Below are positions 5,851-12,900 of a DNA stretch of 12,900 bases, in pieces; within the stretch, counting starts at the first letter, position 1, and each line of letters opens with the position of its first letter. Under the pieces are notes generated by a model. The model did not search any database, had not been told where the DNA came from, and was given only the letters and a program-made list of their open reading frames with translations. Source of the stretch: JBDKTH01 sp964558295 (GTDB lineage Bacteria > Planctomycetota > Planctomycetia > Pirellulales > Thermoguttaceae); contig CAZLDQ010000163.1 of the NCBI GenBank assembly GCA_964558295.1, positions 1 to 12,900 of the forward strand, in the 5' to 3' direction. A program made the translations under genes and the position numbers.

Positions 5851-7089
5851 ATGCTCGACCGTCGTGATCTGCTCCGTCTCGTGCCTGCGTCGTCGCTGGT
5901 TTGGCTAGGGACATCTCGGACAGTCCAAGCTGCCGCCGAAGCACCGGAGGAGGTCTTGCCGCTGCTGGCTGGTCCGCCGGTCGTTCAGCATCTCTCAACT
6001 GCCGGGTTCGCGGTGAGCACGGCCGTCGGGCAGTTGGCCACAGGCTGGGTCGAGTGGGGGCTGTCGCCCGAGCAACTTGACCAAAAGGCGATTGCCAGCC
6101 GCGCGGGTCTGGTAGAGGCAAGCGATCGGGCCCTGGTGATTCCGGTTTCGCTGGGAGACCGTGGCACGCCCGGACGCCGAATCTATTACCGCGTGGTTGT
6201 ACAGCCGCTGCGCTACGAGACGGCCTACAAACTGTTTCGCGGGGAGCCGGGCGCCGGGCCCACCCAATGCCTCTCCCTCCCCGACCCGGCAGCGTCTCGG
6301 GTACGGGTGGCGGTGGTCAACGACACGCACGAGCACGTGAAGACGGTGGAAACGCTTACCTCACAGATTGAGGCGGTTCAGCCGGAAGTGCTGGTGTGGA
6401 ATGGCGACACGTGTGCGTCAGCGTTCAACACGCCGGCCGAGGTATCGCGCGTGCTGCTAAAGCCGAACTGGGCCTCGACCCGTTCGTTGATGTTCGTGCC
6501 GGGCAATCACGACGTGCGTGGAGCAAGTGCCCGAGAGCTGCGCAACTGTCTGGCTCCCGGCCCAGAGGCCGCGTTCCCTTACAATGTGGCACGCCGTCAC
6601 GGCCCCTTGGCTTTGCTCACTCTCGACACGGGCGAGGACAAGCCGGATTGCCATCCGGTGTTTGGCGGGACGGCAGCCTACGAGCCCTACCGGATTCGGC
6701 AAGCGGCTTGGTTGCGGGAAGCCTTGGCCCGCCCGGAAATCGCTTCGGCTCCTTTCAAGGTGGTCTTCTGCCATATCCCACTGCGAGGTTTGCCCCAGGA
6801 CAACGACGGACTGACTCTGGAAGGTTATGCGAGTTGGTCGGGTGACGGGGCCAAGGCGTGGATGCCCGTGTTGCGTGAAGCGAGGGTCCCCCTGATTGTC
6901 AGCGGCCACAAGCACGCCTGGCGCGTCGATGAGCCCGCCGATGGGTTGCCGATGCAAGTCGTCGGCGGCGGGCCGGACCTCGGCAACGCCACGTTGATCG
7001 TTTTGGAGGCTGATTCGCAATCGCTCCACGTGGTCATTCACGACCTGTCGGGCAAGGAACTCGTCCGGCGGATACTGACGCAAAGCTGA
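5851..7089 (+). CDS. Tat-exported metallophosphoesterase, purple acid phosphatase-like
   Basis: A 412-residue protein. The ATG at 5851 has an ideal AAGGAGG (5839-5845) 5 nt upstream, so the open frame before it is leader. The N-terminus LDRRDLLRL (2-10) plus a hydrophobic run to about residue 28 is a twin-arginine signal. Residues 42-130 resemble the beta-sandwich (Fn3-like) domain that precedes purple acid phosphatase catalytic domains. The calcineurin-like metal motifs follow in order: NDTHEH (157-162, D158 and H160), NGDT (184-187, D186), GNHD (218-221), the CHIPL histidine (H308), and SGHKH (351-355, H353 and H355). All two-metal ligands appear present, with the usual GD-x-H replaced by ND-x-H. 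It probably hydrolyses phosphomonoesters or diesters outside the cytoplasm; the substrate is unknown. It converges on the large hydrolase and has no operon partner here. Confidence 0.88.
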   Translation: MLDRRDLLRLVPASSLVWLGTSRTVQAAAEAPEEVLPLLAGPPVVQHLSTAGFAVSTAVGQLATGWVEWGLSPEQLDQKAIASRAGLVEASDRALVIPVSLGDRGTPGRRIYYRVVVQPLRYETAYKLFRGEPGAGPTQCLSLPDPAASRVRVAVVNDTHEHVKTVETLTSQIEAVQPEVLVWNGDTCASAFNTPAEVSRVLLKPNWASTRSLMFVPGNHDVRGASARELRNCLAPGPEAAFPYNVARRHGPLALLTLDTGEDKPDCHPVFGGTAAYEPYRIRQAAWLREALARPEIASAPFKVVFCHIPLRGLPQDNDGLTLEGYASWSGDGAKAWMPVLREARVPLIVSGHKHAWRVDEPADGLPMQVVGGGPDLGNATLIVLEADSQSLHVVIHDLSGKELVRRILTQS

Positions 7090-7212
7090 TTGATCGAAGG
7101 TTCTTCTTGGGACGCACGTTGCCGGAATACCGTCTGCCGAGTCACGGAAAAAGGAGTGAGACGGCCCAAAGCTCGACGGCGCACCTTCCGGCGGACGAGA
7201 ATTGAGCGAACA

Positions 7213-7243
7213 GGCAGCAACTACTGGCGGCATTTGCGCTGCC
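7213..7243. terminator. Weak hairpin in the convergent gap
   Basis: GGCAGC (7213-7218) and GCTGCC (7238-7243) can pair over a 19-nt loop, between the phosphoesterase stop at 7089 and the hydrolase stop at 7304. There is no T-run on either strand, so a terminator role is a guess from position. Nothing else is recognisable in 7090-7303. Confidence 0.2.
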
Positions 7244-7303
7244 AGCAACGCTCTCCATTTACAACCGCACACCCGGGCTCGTTTCGGATTTCCGGTTTGC
7301 GTC

Positions 7304-10189
7304 CTACATGGCGACAATTTCATAGGCAAGCCGCGCCTTGCCGTCGGGGCCGGTAACGCGGAGTTTGACCACCAGTTCGCCGTTCTCGACGGTCGTGGGG
7401 ACGGTTTCCAAGCGTTTGCCGCTGGGGCTGATCGCGTAGACTACGGCTTGCTGCGGCTGGGCCAAGCGGACGCGCACGGTCGCTTCGCCGGCCTGTACCA
7501 GGTGCGGCAACTGTCCCCAAGCGTAGAGGGTGCGCCGGGCCTTTTCGCCGAACGTCGCACCGGTATTCTGCAGGTCAGTAAGATGGCAGACCAGCAACCG
7601 TTTGCTGTTGCGAATCGGTTGGGCGTCGAGGCTGGAGACCCACACGGTGGCAAACGACTTGTCGAGAGTCACCGTGGCCGCGTCGGTGTGAATCGTCTCG
7701 CCTTCCGGACCGTAGCCGCCGGCGGTGCGGGCTGTGTCGAGAATCATTACGTCACGCTGGGCGTCGATCACGAGTTCCCGAGTCTCGCTCTGGAACCGTT
7801 TGGCCTCAAGGTCCGTAACATTGTCCTTGAGCCAGCCGCGAGCCCGCATGGCATCGAGAATCTTCTTGCCCGCGTTATCAGCATATGGGTCTTGTGCGAG
7901 CACCTCGCCGGACGTGTTGACAGCGAACTGGCCGACGGGCAGCACGAGATCAGCGTCGATCCGCTTGTCATCGGCCAAGCTGGTGCCGACACGGGTCACA
8001 TGGGCCAACAAGGCCCAGTTGGGGGCGATGCGGCGGGAGGAGGTCTTTTGGGTGAGCAGGTCTCGCTCATTGAAGGCGATGGTCACCTTGTGCGGAGCGG
8101 GGCGCATGTCGCCTCGCAGGTAGAGGCACAAGGCAGCCCGTTCGGCGAGCAGGTTGAGCGGGTCGGTGCCCACGTCGAAGTAGCCTGCGGTGGACGCTTT
8201 GAACAGGTTGTCGCGTGAGTGGCTAAACGCGAAACGCCATAGGGCGCCGCAGTCCTGCAAGGCGCCGAGGCAACCGGTAAGAATGCCGCCGACGCCGCGG
8301 AATCGACCGGGACCGGAGTAGTTGTACTCGCTGATTGTAAACGGGCGGTCGAACAGCCGGACAAAGCAATTGCTGCAACCGCCCGGGGCGCCTGCGGCAA
8401 TCGGGCTGGAGTTCGGGCAGGAGGAAGGCAAACGCCACGGCTGTTCAAGGAAATGGGGATGATCGACGTAGAAGTGGTCATCCACATAATCGTACTGGGC
8501 TCGGGCGGCCTGATTGGCCAGCGGATTCGTCCAGGCGTTCATGTTGGTCACCAGAGCCTGGCAGTGGAGTTCCTCGCGCAGGAAGGGCTTCATACGCTGG
8601 ACGGCGTCCAGGTCGAGGGCGGCACAGAAGGCGGCCGCGTCGCGGACGGCTGGGGTCTCGTCTGAATGCCAGGGGATGGTGACCAACGGCACGCTATGGG
8701 TTGCCAGATCGCCGCCCGGCTCGCGCCCCCACGCCTTGCGGAGCGTGGCAGTATCGCCATACCGTTTGGCGAGAAACTCGTTCCACTTCCGTTGACAGTC
8801 GGCCTTGAGTTGCGGCGACTTGATACCGCCCAGGAAGTTGCCGACATTCCCTTCGTTGATCATGCTGAGCCAAGCCACCGCCGGGTCCTCGGCGTAGGTC
8901 AGACCCGTGTACGGGTTGCGGTGGGTGAGTAATTCTCTGGCAAACGCCTTCCAGTTGGCAAACGCTTTGTCGTTGACCATCACGGCCACCTTGAAATCGT
9001 CCATCTCGACGCGACCTTCGGCACCATCCCAAATCTCGCGGGCCATGACGGGGCGAGAGACGTAGAGGTCGGTGGTCGTGTAGATGCCCCGCTTCTTCAG
9101 GGCGGCCAGGAGGTAGTCGAGTTGGTCGAGCCGCTCGGGGTTCAGCGTAACCGAATCGGCCCCGCCGCGAATTAGCAACGATTCATAATGGTGAACACGA
9201 ATCGTGTTGTACCCGATCCGTGCCAGCCGATCGGCCAACTCGTCGGCCTCAGCGTGTTCGATATAGTGAGCGGAAAAGCAGAAATTCACGCCGTAGAAAC
9301 GTCGCGGTGTCTGGGGGCTTTTTTCGAAGACGAAGGTTCCATCCTGACGGGCCAGCACGCGGCCGTGCTTTCCGGCCGGCGCGTCGAGTTGCCCCTGGCC
9401 GGAGAAGTCGAGCGCTGACCCGGCTTCGATTTCCGGGCTATAGTCCAGAGGAACCCAATCCGGCCCCGCGGCCAGGACGACCGGCGCATCGTAGTCGACG
9501 GCAAGACCCGCGGAACGCGTCACCGAAAAGGCGATCTTGATGGGCACGTTCGGTTCCACCGGTTGCTTGGGATCCCGCCCCTCGCCAATCCGCACCGAGA
9601 ACGTCGGGCCCCATTGGCGATTGTCCTGCAAGAGCACCTGAGTCGGAGCGGGGAATGCGATCCGGATCTGTCCGCCAGTCCGTGTATCAAGTGATAACCG
9701 CCGGACTCGTTTGCTTAGCACTTGCATGTTACCAAGCGTGGCCGGGATGGTACCACGCGTTCCATCACAGTCAAAGCTCTGGCCGGCCAGCTCTTGTTCA
9801 GGAAACTCGATGGTCGTGTGGATGATATGGAGCGGCAGCCTGGCCTTAGGCGTGAACGTGTAGGCCAAGGAAAGCCCCTGGGCGACCTCGGTCGTGCGCA
9901 ACTCGACGTCGACGAAGCCGCTCTTTGCTTTGATCTTGCCGTGGTACAAACCGGGGCGAGTGTTCTTCGGGTTGCCCGATACATAACCGGCGCTTTGCCA
10001 GCCGGCCTCGAAGAGACCAGGGGCAATGTGAGCGATCTCCTTTGCACCGCTCAGCAGTTGAAGCTCTCCACCCGTGCTGACCGAGAGCACAATCGGAGTG
10101 GGAGCCGAAGCGATCGTCCAAGATGCCGTGATGGCAACCAACAGGCCAGCGAGGCCGGCCAACACGTAGAGTCTGCGTGAGCGCTGCAC
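7304..10189 (-). CDS. Large exported clan GH-A-like glycoside hydrolase (cellulase/beta-galactosidase-type TIM barrel)
   Basis: A 961-residue protein. The GTG at 10189 is preferred: AAAGGA (plus 10198-10203) lies 8 nt upstream, whereas a TTG at 10210 has no ribosome site. RSRRLYVLAG and a hydrophobic run (about 8-28) form a signal peptide or anchor. Residues 30-290 look like a beta-sandwich. The barrel starts with RRFYGVNFCFSAHY (296-309) and RIGYNTIRVHHYE (324-336). The likely acid/base is E446 in SMINEGN, and the likely nucleophile is E621 in TISEYNYSG. The DDHFYVDHP block (570-578) fits a sixth-strand motif. Residues from about 690 form a C-terminal beta-rich region. This NE...SEY layout is that of clan GH-A (GH2, 5, 42 and relatives) retaining enzymes. 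I cannot fix the family or substrate. It is divergent from the rhamnosidase gene, which hints at a shared polysaccharide target. Confidence 0.82.
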   Translation of the reverse strand: MQRSRRLYVLAGLAGLLVAITASWTIASAPTPIVLSVSTGGELQLLSGAKEIAHIAPGLFEAGWQSAGYVSGNPKNTRPGLYHGKIKAKSGFVDVELRTTEVAQGLSLAYTFTPKARLPLHIIHTTIEFPEQELAGQSFDCDGTRGTIPATLGNMQVLSKRVRRLSLDTRTGGQIRIAFPAPTQVLLQDNRQWGPTFSVRIGEGRDPKQPVEPNVPIKIAFSVTRSAGLAVDYDAPVVLAAGPDWVPLDYSPEIEAGSALDFSGQGQLDAPAGKHGRVLARQDGTFVFEKSPQTPRRFYGVNFCFSAHYIEHAEADELADRLARIGYNTIRVHHYESLLIRGGADSVTLNPERLDQLDYLLAALKKRGIYTTTDLYVSRPVMAREIWDGAEGRVEMDDFKVAVMVNDKAFANWKAFARELLTHRNPYTGLTYAEDPAVAWLSMINEGNVGNFLGGIKSPQLKADCQRKWNEFLAKRYGDTATLRKAWGREPGGDLATHSVPLVTIPWHSDETPAVRDAAAFCAALDLDAVQRMKPFLREELHCQALVTNMNAWTNPLANQAARAQYDYVDDHFYVDHPHFLEQPWRLPSSCPNSSPIAAGAPGGCSNCFVRLFDRPFTISEYNYSGPGRFRGVGGILTGCLGALQDCGALWRFAFSHSRDNLFKASTAGYFDVGTDPLNLLAERAALCLYLRGDMRPAPHKVTIAFNERDLLTQKTSSRRIAPNWALLAHVTRVGTSLADDKRIDADLVLPVGQFAVNTSGEVLAQDPYADNAGKKILDAMRARGWLKDNVTDLEAKRFQSETRELVIDAQRDVMILDTARTAGGYGPEGETIHTDAATVTLDKSFATVWVSSLDAQPIRNSKRLLVCHLTDLQNTGATFGEKARRTLYAWGQLPHLVQAGEATVRVRLAQPQQAVVYAISPSGKRLETVPTTVENGELVVKLRVTGPDGKARLAYEIVAM

Positions 10190-10199
10190 GTCGGGGGTC

Positions 10200-10216
10200 C
10201 TTTCTCTCAAAGAAAG
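10200..10216 (-). promoter_or_regulatory. Hairpin overlapping the hydrolase ribosome site
   Basis: CTTTCT (10200-10205) and AGAAAG (10211-10216) pair over a 5-nt loop. In the leftward mRNA the 3' arm shares AAAG with the AAAGGA Shine-Dalgarno, so the fold would partly hide it. With six mostly A-U pairs it is weak and would open easily; control of translation is speculative. Confidence 0.35.
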
Positions 10217-10273
10217 CGATCAACAGTGGCTGTGGAGGAAGCCCTTGTGGTGGTCTCCCGGCACTATCGCGCT

Positions 10274-10388
10274 ATTGTACACCAAACTTGAGCAAGGCAA
10301 AGCCGGTGCAATGGTTCGGCGTTCACAAGACTGGGATCTTGGGGCAACGGAAACGGCTGGTAGTAGGTTTGGGGTGTGTGGTGTACAA
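10274..10388. repeat. Inverted pair ATTGTACACC / GGTGTACAAT
   Basis: ATTGTACACC (10274-10283) and GGTGTACAAT (10379-10388) are perfect 10-bp inverted copies, 95 bp apart in the divergent region. Each contains TACAAT, a fair -10 hexamer, reading outward toward the adjacent gene: leftward for the GH-A-like enzyme and rightward for the rhamnosidase. They may be paired promoter elements or a regulator's two half-sites. On the left, TTGCCT stands 15 nt before TACAAT, a short spacing for a -35. Confidence 0.4.
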
Positions 10389-10401
10389 TCGAACTGCCGG
10401 T

Positions 10402-10577
10402 TTTGCCAACCGTCTTATGGGGTTCGGCAAACTAAACCTGTAGGGAACGCCCTCTGGTGGTGTTCCGCTTGCGCGCGGCTTAGGCGTGCGTATTGTGCAG
10501 ATCCCGCGGGCAGGCAGGCTGCCTGGCTTACGGCACACAAGCGGGACGCTTATGCTACGGCTCGGGCAGGATGCCCG
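10402..10577. repeat. Cluster of four stem-loops, possible structured RNA or REP-like element
   Basis: TTTGCCAACC (10402-10411) pairs with GGTT plus GGCAAA (10421-10424, 10426-10431) with one bulged C and a 9-nt loop. GGAACGCC (10444-10451) pairs with GGTGTTCC (10459-10466) through one G-U. CAGGCAGGCTGCCTG (10511-10525) is a near-perfect palindrome. CGGGCA (10563-10568) pairs with TGCCCG (10572-10577) over GGA. Between the last two, GGCTTACGGC and GCTACGGC are partial direct repeats. Such a density is unusual for a simple promoter region. It could be an untranslated RNA or an interspersed palindromic repeat; neither is proven. Confidence 0.45.
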
Positions 10578-10648
10578 GGCGGGCAGTTGCTAGGAAGATA
10601 TGCCACATTCGGACTGTATTGCCAATGGTATGGCGGGCCGGTTTGGGC

Positions 10649-10654
10649 TATGAT
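10649..10654 (+). promoter_or_regulatory. Candidate -10 box for the rhamnosidase gene
   Basis: TATGAT sits 31 bp before the ATG, inside the inverted repeat GGCTA-TGA-TAGCC (10646-10658). A transcript from about 10661 would have a 25-nt leader including AAGGAG (10672-10677). The nearest -35-like TTGCCA (10619-10624) is too far at 24 nt, so the element is incomplete or relies on another factor. Confidence 0.35.
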
Positions 10655-10685
10655 AGCCAGACACCCCACACAAGGAGCACAAACG

Positions 10686-12900
10686 ATGCGTGGAATGAGC
10701 ATAGTGTTGGCGTTGGTTGTGGTAATCGGCGGTCTTTCTTCGGTTTCGTGTGCAGCCCCCGAAGCCCCAGAACAGTTGCGCTGCGAGGGACTGACGAACC
10801 CACAGGGAATCGACCGGGCAGAGCCACGTTTCTCGTGGATGATTCCGCTAGGCGAACGGGGACTCGTGCAGACGGCTCGTCAGATACTCGTGGCCGATTC
10901 GCCTGAATCGCTGGCTGCCGATCGGGGAACGCTGTGGGACTCCGGCCGAGTTGCGTCGAACCAGTCGCAATGGGTTCCTTACGCCGGCAAGCCTTTGGCA
11001 AAAGGGGCTCGCGGCTGGTGGAAGGTCCGCGTGTGGGATCAGGCCGGTGCTGTGTCGCCATGGAGCAAGCCGGCGTCGTTTTCCGTGGGACCGCTTTCGG
11101 CCGCCGACTGGAACGGCCAGTGGATCGGCGCCGATTGGATGGAGAACAACGAGGGACCGCTCCCCTGGTTGCGGAAGACGGTCACGCTGGAAAAGACGCC
11201 GAACACGGCCGTGGCCTATGTGTGCGCGTTGGGCTACTACGAACTCTATGTGAACGGCCAGAAAGTGGGCGACGACGTGCTCAGTCCGGCCGTGTCGGAC
11301 TACGGCAAACGCGGGCTCTATCTGACCCACGACATTACGAAGTATCTCGTTCCCGGAAAGAATTGCATTGCGCTCTGGCTGGGCCGGGGATGGTCGTTGG
11401 GTGTGCTCAAGAATGCGGGTAGCGTTGGCCCGATGGTGAAAGCCGAGGTGCACCTGATGTTCGACGGTTCCCGAGAACAGACGATCGTTACCGATGCCAC
11501 CTGGAAAGCCTACCCCAGCCACATCACGCCGCTGGGCAAGGGAATGAGTGGCAGTTACGGGGGCGAACGAGTTGAGGCCGAGAAGGAAATCACCAACTGG
11601 AACGCGGCGGATTACGATGACTCGGGCTGGAAGGCGGCCGCGGTTCATTATCCGCCCACGCCGATAATCGCCGCACAGATGATGGAACCGAATCGGTTAT
11701 TAGACGAGATCCGCTTGGCGGCCGTCGAATCGATCAAGGATGGGTTCGTGCTCGATATGGGCCGCAACTACACGGGCTGGTTCGAACTGGCCGTGCCCGA
11801 CGACGTGAAACGTGGGACCACAATCACGATGGAGTTCGCCGACAAGCGGTTTCCTGACGGCCGTTTCCAGACCTACGGCCAGCGAAGCGAGTATGTCGCC
11901 CGGGGGGGCGGCGGAGAGCGGTTCTGCAACCGGTTCAACTATGCGGCGTTCCGCTACGCGATTGTCAAAGGGCTGCCGCGTGCTCCGAAGCCCGACGAGG
12001 TTCGCGGCTGGTTGGTGACGACGAATTATGAGTCCGGCTCGACCTTCTCCTGCGATAACCGGTTGCTCAACCAGATCCATGAGATGATGTGCTGGACATA
12101 CAAGTGTCTCAGTCTTGGCGGGTACACCGTAGACTGCCCCCACCGCGAGCGGCTGGGCTACGGAGGCGACTCGGGCACCTCGATGGAAATGGGGATGCTC
12201 AACTTCCGCACCGGGCCGTTCTATGCCAAATGGGCGGCCGACTGGCGTGATGCCCAGAACGCCGAGGGGGACGTACCCTATACCGTCCCTTTCTCCCAGG
12301 AGGCCGGCGGCGGCCCGGTCTGGAGCGGCTTTTGCATTACCATGCCCTGGCAGATCTACCTGACCTACGGCGACCGTCGCCCCCTGGAGATGAACTGGCC
12401 GGTGATGAAGAAATGGCTGGCGTTTATCGACACGAAGATGGGCGACGGCCTACTGCAACCCTACGTGGGGCTCGGCTGTGCTCATTCGCCGATCTGGAAC
12501 TTTTTGGGTGACTGGGTGCCGCCAGGACGCAAGCAGGGCAGAGATCGCGTCGACGACCGTTCGACCCTGTTCTTCAACAACTGCTACTTAGTCTACTGCC
12601 TCCAGCTTGCCGGCAAGATCGGCCGCGTCGTGGGAGACACGGCCCAGGCCGAAATCTATGAGACCCGGGCCAAGGAACTGGCCGCTCGGCTCCACGAGCG
12701 GTTCCTGAACCTAGACGGCGCAACTTATGCCAACGGCGAGCAAACGTATCTGGTCCTGCCGTTACTGTTTGGCATTACGCCCGAGCAGCTCGCGCCGAAG
12801 GTAATGGACGCGCTGGAGCATGACATCACGGTCATTCGCAAGGGGCACCTGAACACGGGCATGCACGGCAACTACTTCATGACGAAGTATCTCATCGACC
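10686..12900 (+). CDS. Exported alpha-L-rhamnosidase, GH78 (C-terminus beyond window)
   Basis: The open frame runs from ATG 10686 to the window end without a stop: 738 residues are visible. AAGGAG (10672-10677) is 8 nt upstream. A signal peptide covers about residues 1-23. Next come an Fn3-like domain (about 32-135) and the Bac_rhamnosid_N jelly-roll with LGYYELYVNGQKVGDDVLSP (from about 179). The (alpha/alpha)6 catalytic domain follows, with the GH78 signature DCPHRERLGYGGD: D483, E488 and D495 match in spacing the catalytic cluster of characterised enzymes (D567, E572 and D579 of Bacillus RhaB). The HLNTGMHGN stretch near the end precedes, in this family, the glutamate thought to act as base, which must lie outside the window. 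It would remove terminal alpha-L-rhamnose from plant or algal polysaccharides outside the cytoplasm. Family assignment is strong. Confidence 0.92.
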   Translation, partial: MRGMSIVLALVVVIGGLSSVSCAAPEAPEQLRCEGLTNPQGIDRAEPRFSWMIPLGERGLVQTARQILVADSPESLAADRGTLWDSGRVASNQSQWVPYAGKPLAKGARGWWKVRVWDQAGAVSPWSKPASFSVGPLSAADWNGQWIGADWMENNEGPLPWLRKTVTLEKTPNTAVAYVCALGYYELYVNGQKVGDDVLSPAVSDYGKRGLYLTHDITKYLVPGKNCIALWLGRGWSLGVLKNAGSVGPMVKAEVHLMFDGSREQTIVTDATWKAYPSHITPLGKGMSGSYGGERVEAEKEITNWNAADYDDSGWKAAAVHYPPTPIIAAQMMEPNRLLDEIRLAAVESIKDGFVLDMGRNYTGWFELAVPDDVKRGTTITMEFADKRFPDGRFQTYGQRSEYVARGGGGERFCNRFNYAAFRYAIVKGLPRAPKPDEVRGWLVTTNYESGSTFSCDNRLLNQIHEMMCWTYKCLSLGGYTVDCPHRERLGYGGDSGTSMEMGMLNFRTGPFYAKWAADWRDAQNAEGDVPYTVPFSQEAGGGPVWSGFCITMPWQIYLTYGDRRPLEMNWPVMKKWLAFIDTKMGDGLLQPYVGLGCAHSPIWNFLGDWVPPGRKQGRDRVDDRSTLFFNNCYLVYCLQLAGKIGRVVGDTAQAEIYETRAKELAARLHERFLNLDGATYANGEQTYLVLPLLFGITPEQLAPKVMDALEHDITVIRKGHLNTGMHGNYFMTKYLID

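Larger units (their letters stand above)
10190..10685. other. Divergent intergenic region between the two hydrolases, rich in stem-loops
   Basis: No coding frame here has a good ribosome site or recognisable protein. The region holds a hairpin over the ribosome site of the leftward gene (10200-10216), an inverted pair ATTGTACACC/GGTGTACAAT (10274-10283, 10379-10388), four further stem-loops between 10402 and 10577, and a probable promoter for the rhamnosidase near 10649. GC-rich palindromes at 10511-10577 resemble an interspersed repeat. Confidence 0.6.

Noticed and set aside
6457..7329. Minus-strand open frame of 290 codons
   Set aside because: Antisense to the metallophosphoesterase with intact metal motifs; no independent evidence for it.
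7202..8218. Long plus-strand open frame of 338 codons
   Set aside because: It lies almost entirely antisense to the strongly supported GH-A-like gene; its composition follows from the third-position GC bias of that gene.
10323..10538. 71-codon minus-strand frame in the divergent gap
   Set aside because: Proline/arginine-rich translation with no ribosome site, lying over the stem-loop cluster; more likely non-coding.

Overview
The window looks like chromosomal DNA of a planctomycete, probably Pirellulales-like. The grounds are indirect: GC-rich DNA, a secreted PQQ-type propeller protein with the WPSWRG/RDG start common in that phylum, Tat-exported TIM-barrel and phosphoesterase proteins, and very large exported glycoside hydrolases. 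No rRNA or other taxonomic marker is present. I see no tRNA, rRNA, CRISPR array, insertion sequence or phage gene.

Layout. 1-200: no supported gene. 201-665 (+): YhcH/EbgC-like sugar protein, converging with 671-1618 (-), a Tat-exported xylose-isomerase-like TIM barrel; only 5 bp separate their stops. 1619-1828: divergent promoter region holding a bulged stem-loop and a doubtful 44-codon minus-strand ORF. 1829-3079 (+): exported PQQ-like beta-propeller. 3210-5238 (+): a compact unit of TspO, a 20-codon mini-ORF joined at both ends by ATGA overlaps, and a class II-type DNA photolyase. 5239-5850: about 600 bp without a convincing gene but with several hairpins. 5851-7089 (+): Tat-exported metallophosphoesterase, converging with 7304-10189 (-), a 961-residue clan GH-A-like glycoside hydrolase. 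10190-10685: divergent region rich in stem-loops, with an inverted TTGTACACC pair. 10686 to window end (+): GH78 alpha-L-rhamnosidase, cut off by the window edge.

How the genes fit. The YhcH protein, the TIM-barrel protein, the GH-A-like enzyme and the rhamnosidase suggest breakdown of complex, rhamnose-containing polysaccharides. The propeller and phosphoesterase are exported proteins of unknown substrate. TspO plus photolyase form a separate light/oxidative-stress unit. The genes alternate in strand, so apart from tspO-phr they are mostly single transcription units rather than one operon.

I found no clear previously undescribed multi-gene system. The points most worth a second look are the doubly ATGA-coupled mini-ORF before the photolyase, the stem-loop cluster at 10402-10577, and the family placement of the 961-residue hydrolase. 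Start codons were chosen by Shine-Dalgarno position; all function calls come from reading motifs, not database searches.
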